From the NCBI RefSeq assembly GCF_042680125.1, contig NZ_JBHTNY010000065.1: DNA of 30,067 bases, one strand, 5' to 3'. Shown here in pieces: positions 25,020 to 30,067 of the stretch. Each line of letters starts with the position of its first letter. Position 1 is the stretch's first letter. The translations under genes and the position numbers were made by a program. The notes beneath the pieces are model-generated. The model saw nothing but the letters and a program-made list of their open reading frames with translations, was not told the origin of the DNA and did no database searches. This DNA comes from Robinsoniella peoriensis. GTDB lineage: Bacteria; Bacillota; Clostridia; Lachnospirales; Lachnospiraceae.

Positions 25020-26378
25020 ATGAAAAAGAAAAATCTAGCAAAAAAGGTGATGGCAGTCGGGATTGCAGCAGTCTTAATGATGTCAGCTGCAGCCTGCCAG
25101 GGTGGAGAGAAGAAGACGACTGATGGGGATACTTCCCAAGAGAAAACTTCCAACGCGGCTGCTTCCAGTGATAAGGCGGAAGGTGGAGTTACGATTACCG
25201 TTGGATTAAAGGCATCCCATGTAGAAATCTCCAATATTGAAACCTTTAAAGAGAACTGGGAAGAAAAAACAGGAAACAAACTGGATATCCAGGCAATTGA
25301 TGACGACCAGTTTGATTCTCTTTTACAGACAAAAATGTCTACAAGCGGCATGTGGGATATCTTCATCGGAGATACCGGAACTCAGTCAACCTCTTACCAG
25401 CACGAAAAAAATCTGGTAGATTTATCTGACGAAGCCTGGGTACCTAAATTAACGGAAACAGGCAAGGAATTTGTAACCCATTCGGATGGAAAAGTATATT
25501 GTTTCCCAAATGGCGGAGTCAATTCTTTTGGTATCGTTTATAACACAAAAGTATTTAAGGACAACGGACTGGAAGTGCCCAAAACATATGAAGAATTTGA
25601 TGCGGTATGTGCTAAATTAAAAGATGCAGGTATTACACCAATTTATGTATCTATGGCAGATGCGTGGACAGTTAATCAGATTATGAATGCTGAGTGGCCG
25701 AATATCTTAAGCAAGAACCCGGATGCATTAGAAAAATTAAATAAGAATGAAATCCGCTGGGATTCCCTTCCTGAATTTACACAGATGTTTGAAAGATTAA
25801 AAGGTTATGTGGATAATGGTTATATAAATTCAGATATTTCAACTGCAACTTATGAGATGGGACAGAAAGCACTTGCCTCCGGACAGGCTGCCATGATGTA
25901 CATGGGTGACTGGGCAGATCCCGAATATGTGAAAGTAGAGCCGGCAGGAGAGGGTAATATCGGAATGTTCGCAGCACCTTCTAAAGATGGTGACAGCCAG
26001 CTTGCAATTGCAGGTCCGGGCGGATATTATATCTCCAATCAGTGTAAAAATCCGGATGTGGCAAAAGATTTTATCAGCTTCATGGCTGAAGATGATAATT
26101 TACTGCTCAATATGAAGACCAGAGCTTGTACATCCGTATGGAATGATCTGGATGCTCCGAATTTAAGCGGTACGTTAAAGGATACACAGAAGTATATCGA
26201 TGAAGGAAAAACACAGATTCACTATAACCAGACATATGTTATAACACCGTCAGATGACGCAAACAGTGCATTCCTGTCTGATTTACTGGGTCAGAAGACA
26301 CCGGAAGAATGTGCAAAAATCTGGAGTGATGCAGTAATAACAGTAGGAAAACAGTTAGGGTTTGAAGGATTTAAATAA
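25020..26378 (+). CDS. CUT1 ABC transporter sugar-binding lipoprotein
   Basis: A 452-residue family 1 solute-binding lipoprotein. The signal peptide has a lysine-rich start, a hydrophobic core and a lipobox ending AAAC with the cysteine at 26. A serine/threonine/lysine linker is followed by the binding fold (VTITVGLKASHVEISNIETF, SFGIVYNTKVFKDNGLEVPK, MYMGDWADPE). ATG 25020 is preferred because AAGGAGGA lies at ideal spacing; an upstream TTG (24996) in frame has none. It is the first gene of an operon with two permeases and an alpha-galactosidase, so an alpha-galactoside or a fragment released by the giant glycosidase is the likely ligand. Confidence 0.92.
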   Translation: MKKKNLAKKVMAVGIAAVLMMSAAACQGGEKKTTDGDTSQEKTSNAAASSDKAEGGVTITVGLKASHVEISNIETFKENWEEKTGNKLDIQAIDDDQFDSLLQTKMSTSGMWDIFIGDTGTQSTSYQHEKNLVDLSDEAWVPKLTETGKEFVTHSDGKVYCFPNGGVNSFGIVYNTKVFKDNGLEVPKTYEEFDAVCAKLKDAGITPIYVSMADAWTVNQIMNAEWPNILSKNPDALEKLNKNEIRWDSLPEFTQMFERLKGYVDNGYINSDISTATYEMGQKALASGQAAMMYMGDWADPEYVKVEPAGEGNIGMFAAPSKDGDSQLAIAGPGGYYISNQCKNPDVAKDFISFMAEDDNLLLNMKTRACTSVWNDLDAPNLSGTLKDTQKYIDEGKTQIHYNQTYVITPSDDANSAFLSDLLGQKTPEECAKIWSDAVITVGKQLGFEGFK

Positions 26379-26395
26379 AATCTGAGCATAAAGTG

Positions 26396-26431
26396 CAAAA
26401 ACCACCATCGTTCATACGTAGGTGGTTTTTG
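26396..26431 (+). terminator. Attenuator-like hairpin between binding protein and permease
   Basis: A perfect 11-bp stem (CAAAAACCACC at 26396-26406 with 26421-26431) surrounds a 14-base loop, and its descending arm ends in five T residues. This resembles a partial terminator. It would allow high expression of the binding protein and less of the permeases, mirroring the hairpin at 6353-6374 in the other sugar operon. Confidence 0.75.
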
Positions 26432-26447
26432 TACAGAAAGGAGCTGT

Positions 26448-27356
26448 ATGAGAGACATGAAGAAAAAAAGCAGCATGAATAAACTGGAAAAGAAGTATTA
26501 TCCTCTCTATATTGTAATTCCGGGAGTTGCTATTTTTACGATATTTTATATTTTTGCAATTGGCGGAGGGTTTATATTTTCCTTTACGGACTGGAGCATT
26601 TACAATTTTGAATCACCAAATTTTATCGGTATTTCTAATTTTCTGGATCTGTTCGCTTCCCAAAGCTTTCTTCCGGCCTTAGGCCATACATTTCAATTTG
26701 CAATCATAACAACGATTATCAAAGTGGGGATTGGACTGATGTTTGCTCTTTTGCTGAACCGGGCATTTAAGGGAAGGAATTTTTTCCGTGCAGTAATCTT
26801 CCTGCCATGTACCATTGGTGCCCTGGTAATCGGTTATGTATTCACCTTTATTCTGCAGCCGGATACCGGTATTTTAAATATCTTCTTAAGAAGTATCGGC
26901 CTTGGGGCTTTGGCTCTGAACTGGCTTGGAGATACCAATGTGGTGCTCTATTCCGTATGTACGGTGGAATCCTGGATGTGGATCGGGTTCAACACCGCAA
27001 TCATTCTGGCAGGTCTGCAATCCATTTCCGGCGACTTATACGAGGCGGCGAGAATCGATGGTGCAAGTGCATGGCAGACAACGAAATCAATTACCCTGCC
27101 TCTTGTCACACCGTCAATTAATACAACCATTACTTTATGCGTTATAGGTGGATTTAATATATTTGATATTGTCATGTCCATGACGAATGGCGGTCCGAAC
27201 GGAGCTACCCAGGTGATCAGTAAATTATCTTACGATGCCATGAGAGTAGGAACACTTGGATACGCATCAGCAATTAACCTTGTTCAGTTTCTGCTGATTG
27301 TTATTATTATTTCCCCATTATTGAGTTTCTTAAGAAGAAGGGAGCCGGATATTTGA
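26448..27356 (+). CDS. CUT1 ABC sugar permease, MalF/LacF type
   Basis: The 302-residue inner-membrane permease has a basic N-terminus (MKKKSSMNKLEKKYY), six predicted helices and an EAA loop LYEAARIDGASAWQTTKSIT followed by LPLV. AAAGGAG lies 4 bases before ATG 26448 and 13 before an alternative ATG 26457, so the start could be either. It pairs with the MalG-type subunit that begins on its last base. As in the first operon, no ATPase is encoded locally. Confidence 0.92.
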   Translation: MRDMKKKSSMNKLEKKYYPLYIVIPGVAIFTIFYIFAIGGGFIFSFTDWSIYNFESPNFIGISNFLDLFASQSFLPALGHTFQFAIITTIIKVGIGLMFALLLNRAFKGRNFFRAVIFLPCTIGALVIGYVFTFILQPDTGILNIFLRSIGLGALALNWLGDTNVVLYSVCTVESWMWIGFNTAIILAGLQSISGDLYEAARIDGASAWQTTKSITLPLVTPSINTTITLCVIGGFNIFDIVMSMTNGGPNGATQVISKLSYDAMRVGTLGYASAINLVQFLLIVIIISPLLSFLRRREPDI

Positions 27357-28192
27357 TGAAAGCAAATTATAAGACCAAGAAAGCTATTACAAAAACAGGA
27401 ATCTATGTGATCTGCCTTCTGATGACATTTGCCGTAATATTTCCATTTATTCTTGTAATTCTGACGGCTTTTAAATCAGTGGAAGAATCGGCAGTGGTTA
27501 CCCTTTCTCTTCCAAAAGTATTTCTGTGGGAAAACTTCCGCTATGTAATTGAAAAAGGACAGCTGCTGCGGGCATTTAAAAACAGTTTTATCATTACCGG
27601 TCTGGTCGTGCTGCTGACTGTTTTTATCTCATCTGTAACGGCATTTATTATCTCGAGGCGCAGTGATAAAACGAGTAAAGTTCTCTCCGGTTATTTTTTA
27701 ATCGGTATGATTGCTCCGCTGGCACTGATTCCGGAGGTTATCATCGTAAAGACACTGGGACTAAGCGGCACCTATGCTTCCATTATTTTAATACATATCG
27801 CAGCCAGAATGCCTCTGAGCATCATGATTTATTCCGGTGTAATCAAAGGTATACCTAGAGCGCTGGATGAATCGGCAATGTTAGAAGGTGCAGGATTTTT
27901 TAATATGTTTTACCGGGTTATTTTCCCATTGTTGAAACCTGCTATTTTTACTAATGTAATAATAACATTCATGGGTGTATGGAATGATTTCCAGATTTCT
28001 TTATATTTTGTAACAGATACGGCAAAGAATACCGTACCGCTGAGTATCTACAGTTTTGTAGGGTATATGACCTATAAATGGAACTATGTATGCGCGTTTA
28101 TTGTGCTGTCCATTCTCCCGATTCTGGTCGTATATTGTGCAGCACAAAAATATATTGTGGATGGTATGATTGCCGGCGCAGTTAAGAGTTAG
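27356..28192 (+). CDS. CUT1 ABC sugar permease, MalG type
   Basis: A 278-residue partner permease with six helices, ending FVDGM-like (YIVDGMIAGAVKS), the common MalG tail. The EAA loop reads ALDESAMLEGAGFFNMFYRV followed by IFPLLKP, a slightly divergent form in which the usual A-A-x-I-D-G is S-A-M-L-E-G. ATG 27356 overlaps the preceding TGA by one base and has a GGGAG site about 10 bases upstream; TTG 27353 is less likely. The alpha-galactosidase gene begins 9 bases after the stop. Confidence 0.92.
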   Translation: MKANYKTKKAITKTGIYVICLLMTFAVIFPFILVILTAFKSVEESAVVTLSLPKVFLWENFRYVIEKGQLLRAFKNSFIITGLVVLLTVFISSVTAFIISRRSDKTSKVLSGYFLIGMIAPLALIPEVIIVKTLGLSGTYASIILIHIAARMPLSIMIYSGVIKGIPRALDESAMLEGAGFFNMFYRVIFPLLKPAIFTNVIITFMGVWNDFQISLYFVTDTAKNTVPLSIYSFVGYMTYKWNYVCAFIVLSILPILVVYCAAQKYIVDGMIAGAVKS

Positions 28193-28201
28193 GAGAGTCG
28201 T

Positions 28202-29962
28202 ATGAAGAAATTATCATATAGAATCGGTGAAATACCTAAAGAAAGCAAAAGGAAAGTTACTTATACTGCAGAACAGAAAGGGGAGACAGCATATATTCAT
28301 TTTTCTGTGCAGACAGAGGGGGAAGAATTATTTTCCCCACTTACTTTAAGGATTTATGTACCTGCAATCGAGGTGCATTACAGATGGACACCGAAACTGC
28401 ATCTGATCAAAGCACTTAATACTGATTGGTTTGAAAATCTATATCTGACCAATGGATTTACGGGTGCCCCAGTGGAATGCCTGCTTTCCCCTGATCATAA
28501 AAACTGCGCCTGTATCGGGCTTTCCGATACTTTAAGTACCATTGGTTTAAAGGCGCTTCCGGTTGAAGAAACCGGAGAATATGAATTTGAAATTATTTTA
28601 TTCAGCCGGGAGACCACTCTTAGAAAATCATATGAGGTCACCGTAAGACTGGATATGAGAGAGATTCCCTATTATCAGAGCCTGAAGGAAGTATCCCGGT
28701 GGTGGGAAACTTTGGAGGGAATGGCTTCTGCTTTTGTCCCCCAGGGAGCAAAGGAGCTTGTATACTCCACCTGGTACAGTTACCACCAACGGGTCAGCCA
28801 GGAGGAACTACTGAGGCAGTGCGGAATGGCAAAAGAAATCGGCTGTGGAACGGTGATCGTCGATGACGGATGGCAGACAGAAGATAACGCCAGAGGATAT
28901 GCATACTGTGGAGACTGGGAAGCAGCGGAATCAAAAATGCCTGATATCCGTAAATTTGCGGATAGTCTTCATAAGATTGGAATGCGGGTCCTCTTCTGGT
29001 ACAGTGTACCGTTTATTGGAGAAAGATCCGCAAACTTTGCACAATTTCAAGATATGCTTATCGATCCCGATGCTGACAGGGAATGGCATGTGCTGGATCC
29101 GAGATATCCGGCAGTCCGTGAATTCATAATCGGACTTTATGAAAAAGCCCTGACAGAGTGGGGGCTGGACGGCTTTAAGCTGGACTTCGTGGATGAGTTT
29201 GTGGTAACGGCATTCAGCGGCAGAGAAACGGATGAGAGAAGAGATTATCAGTCTTTTGAAGAAGCGGCTGACCGATTAATGACTGATTGTATCAGCAGGC
29301 TTAAACACATTAAGCCGGATATCCTGCTGGAATTCCGTCAGACATATAACGGACCCAGAATGCGTACCTATGGCAATATCTTCCGGGCGGTGGACTGTCC
29401 GATGGACGATGTGGAAAATAAGGTCCGGGTTACGGATATCCGTCTGATTGCAGGAGAGAGTGCGGTACATTCTGATATGGTTATGTGGCACTACGAAGAT
29501 TCGGTAGAAAGCGCAGCACTTCAGATGATTCAGGTTTTATTCAGCGTACCCCAGATTTCTATGCGCCTGGAAGATCTGAAGAAAGAGCATTATCAGATGC
29601 TGGAATTTTATTGTTCCTTATGGAACAAATATAAACAGGCATTTATCAGCGGTGAATTTATTCCGTTGAATCCCACAGAAAGATATAGTGTAATCAAAGG
29701 AATTTATAAGAATACGCTGGTATGTACCTATCATCTTACAGAGTTAATTGAACTGGAGAGAAGTTATGATGAGATGGTTTTTGTAAATGGTACCTTCCGG
29801 TCCGATCTGATTCTTTCGGTGAAAGAGGAAGGAATATATGACAGGGAAGTATATGACTGTATGGGAAATCTGGTCGAAAAAGACACTTTCTCCTTTAATA
29901 AGGGGGTACATATCTGGGATGTTCCGAAATGTGGATGTGTGGTATTAAAAATGAGGTTATAA
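28202..29962 (+). CDS. Cytoplasmic GH36-type alpha-galactosidase
   Basis: The 586-residue enzyme belongs to the melibiase clan (GH36-like). An N-terminal beta-rich region (about 1-165) precedes a barrel with WYSYHQ (about 190), IVDDGWQ (D221, D222), the nucleophile D328 in GFKLDF and the probable acid/base D398 in AVDCPMDD, followed by a C-terminal beta domain. Full-length GH36 enzymes are about 700-730 residues; this shorter form is a known subgroup. There is no signal peptide, so it acts in the cytoplasm on imported alpha-galactosides (alpha-N-acetylgalactosaminidase activity cannot be excluded). The ribosome site is AGGAGAG. It is the last gene of the operon; no terminator is visible after it. 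Confidence 0.82.
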   Translation: MKKLSYRIGEIPKESKRKVTYTAEQKGETAYIHFSVQTEGEELFSPLTLRIYVPAIEVHYRWTPKLHLIKALNTDWFENLYLTNGFTGAPVECLLSPDHKNCACIGLSDTLSTIGLKALPVEETGEYEFEIILFSRETTLRKSYEVTVRLDMREIPYYQSLKEVSRWWETLEGMASAFVPQGAKELVYSTWYSYHQRVSQEELLRQCGMAKEIGCGTVIVDDGWQTEDNARGYAYCGDWEAAESKMPDIRKFADSLHKIGMRVLFWYSVPFIGERSANFAQFQDMLIDPDADREWHVLDPRYPAVREFIIGLYEKALTEWGLDGFKLDFVDEFVVTAFSGRETDERRDYQSFEEAADRLMTDCISRLKHIKPDILLEFRQTYNGPRMRTYGNIFRAVDCPMDDVENKVRVTDIRLIAGESAVHSDMVMWHYEDSVESAALQMIQVLFSVPQISMRLEDLKKEHYQMLEFYCSLWNKYKQAFISGEFIPLNPTERYSVIKGIYKNTLVCTYHLTELIELERSYDEMVFVNGTFRSDLILSVKEEGIYDREVYDCMGNLVEKDTFSFNKGVHIWDVPKCGCVVLKMRL

Positions 29963-29970
29963 AATATTAT

Positions 29971-30029
29971 ATTTGGGTTTCGCTGAGGAAGGACGCTTTG
30001 TAGATGTAGGTAGTGTACGGAAAGAGAAG
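29971..30029 (-). repeat. Intergenic repeat, right copy (inverted to the left copy)
   Basis: The reverse complement of this stretch matches 244-300, and its outer 12 bases (30018-30029) match the first 12 bases of the window. It begins 9 bases after the alpha-galactosidase stop, where a terminator might be expected. The downstream sequence continues into a possible short GCGG/CCGC stem at the window end (30032-30066). Confidence 0.75.
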
Positions 30030-30067
30030 GGGGCGGACCAGGACATTGGTTTGGAATGCTTACCGCA

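Noticed and set aside
1..30067. CRISPR array, tRNA, rRNA, integrase or phage genes
   Set aside because: No regularly spaced repeats, cloverleaf sequences, or integrase/structural phage proteins could be seen on either strand.

Overview
The window looks like a chromosomal segment of a gut-type Clostridia, most likely Lachnospiraceae (Blautia/Ruminococcus/Clostridium XIVa-like). The reasons are the moderately AT-rich, lysine-rich coding, strong AGGAGG-type ribosome sites, YesM/YesN two-component regulation, CUT1 sugar ABC operons without their own ATPase, and a palindromic intergenic repeat (327-490) of a kind I recall from Lachnospiraceae genomes. There are no rRNA, tRNA, CRISPR or phage genes.

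Layout. 1-643: repeat-rich, gene-poor left edge with a promoter. 644-2053: a TcyP-like sodium-coupled cystine symporter with a strong terminator. 2149-2372: remnant of a class II fructose-bisphosphate-type aldolase. 2599-8139: an apparent operon of rhamnulokinase-like kinase, zinc class II (FucA-like) aldolase, sugar-binding lipoprotein and two CUT1 permeases, followed by a ROK repressor (8399-9622). 9793-13048: an ArsR-type repressor with a sigma-A promoter and an 11-bp operator dyad, then a Mef-like MFS exporter and a two-gene ABC exporter, probably a drug or toxicant efflux cassette. 13039-13499 on the minus strand: a dead HIT-family gene whose histidine motif is interrupted by two amber codons, next to an unidentified cysteine-rich fragment. 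13714-14424: a DinB-like protein. 14496-17835 (minus): YesN-type response regulator and YesM-type histidine kinase.

18208-29962 reads like a Gram-positive polysaccharide utilisation locus: a 2197-residue secreted multimodular glycosidase, a sugar-binding lipoprotein, two CUT1 permeases and a cytoplasmic GH36-type alpha-galactosidase. The YesM/YesN pair is divergent from the giant glycosidase. The promoters of the giant glycosidase and of the transport operon align without gaps over 69 bp ending in TATAAT, which suggests common activation, plausibly by YesN. The likely logic is: extracellular cutting, capture by the lipoprotein, import (with an ATPase encoded elsewhere), then removal of alpha-galactosyl groups in the cytoplasm.

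The most notable points are the shared promoter architecture, the duplicated glycosidase module whose first copy has lost both catalytic glutamates, two decayed genes found from protein-level traces, and a pair of inverted repeat copies lying at the two edges of the window.
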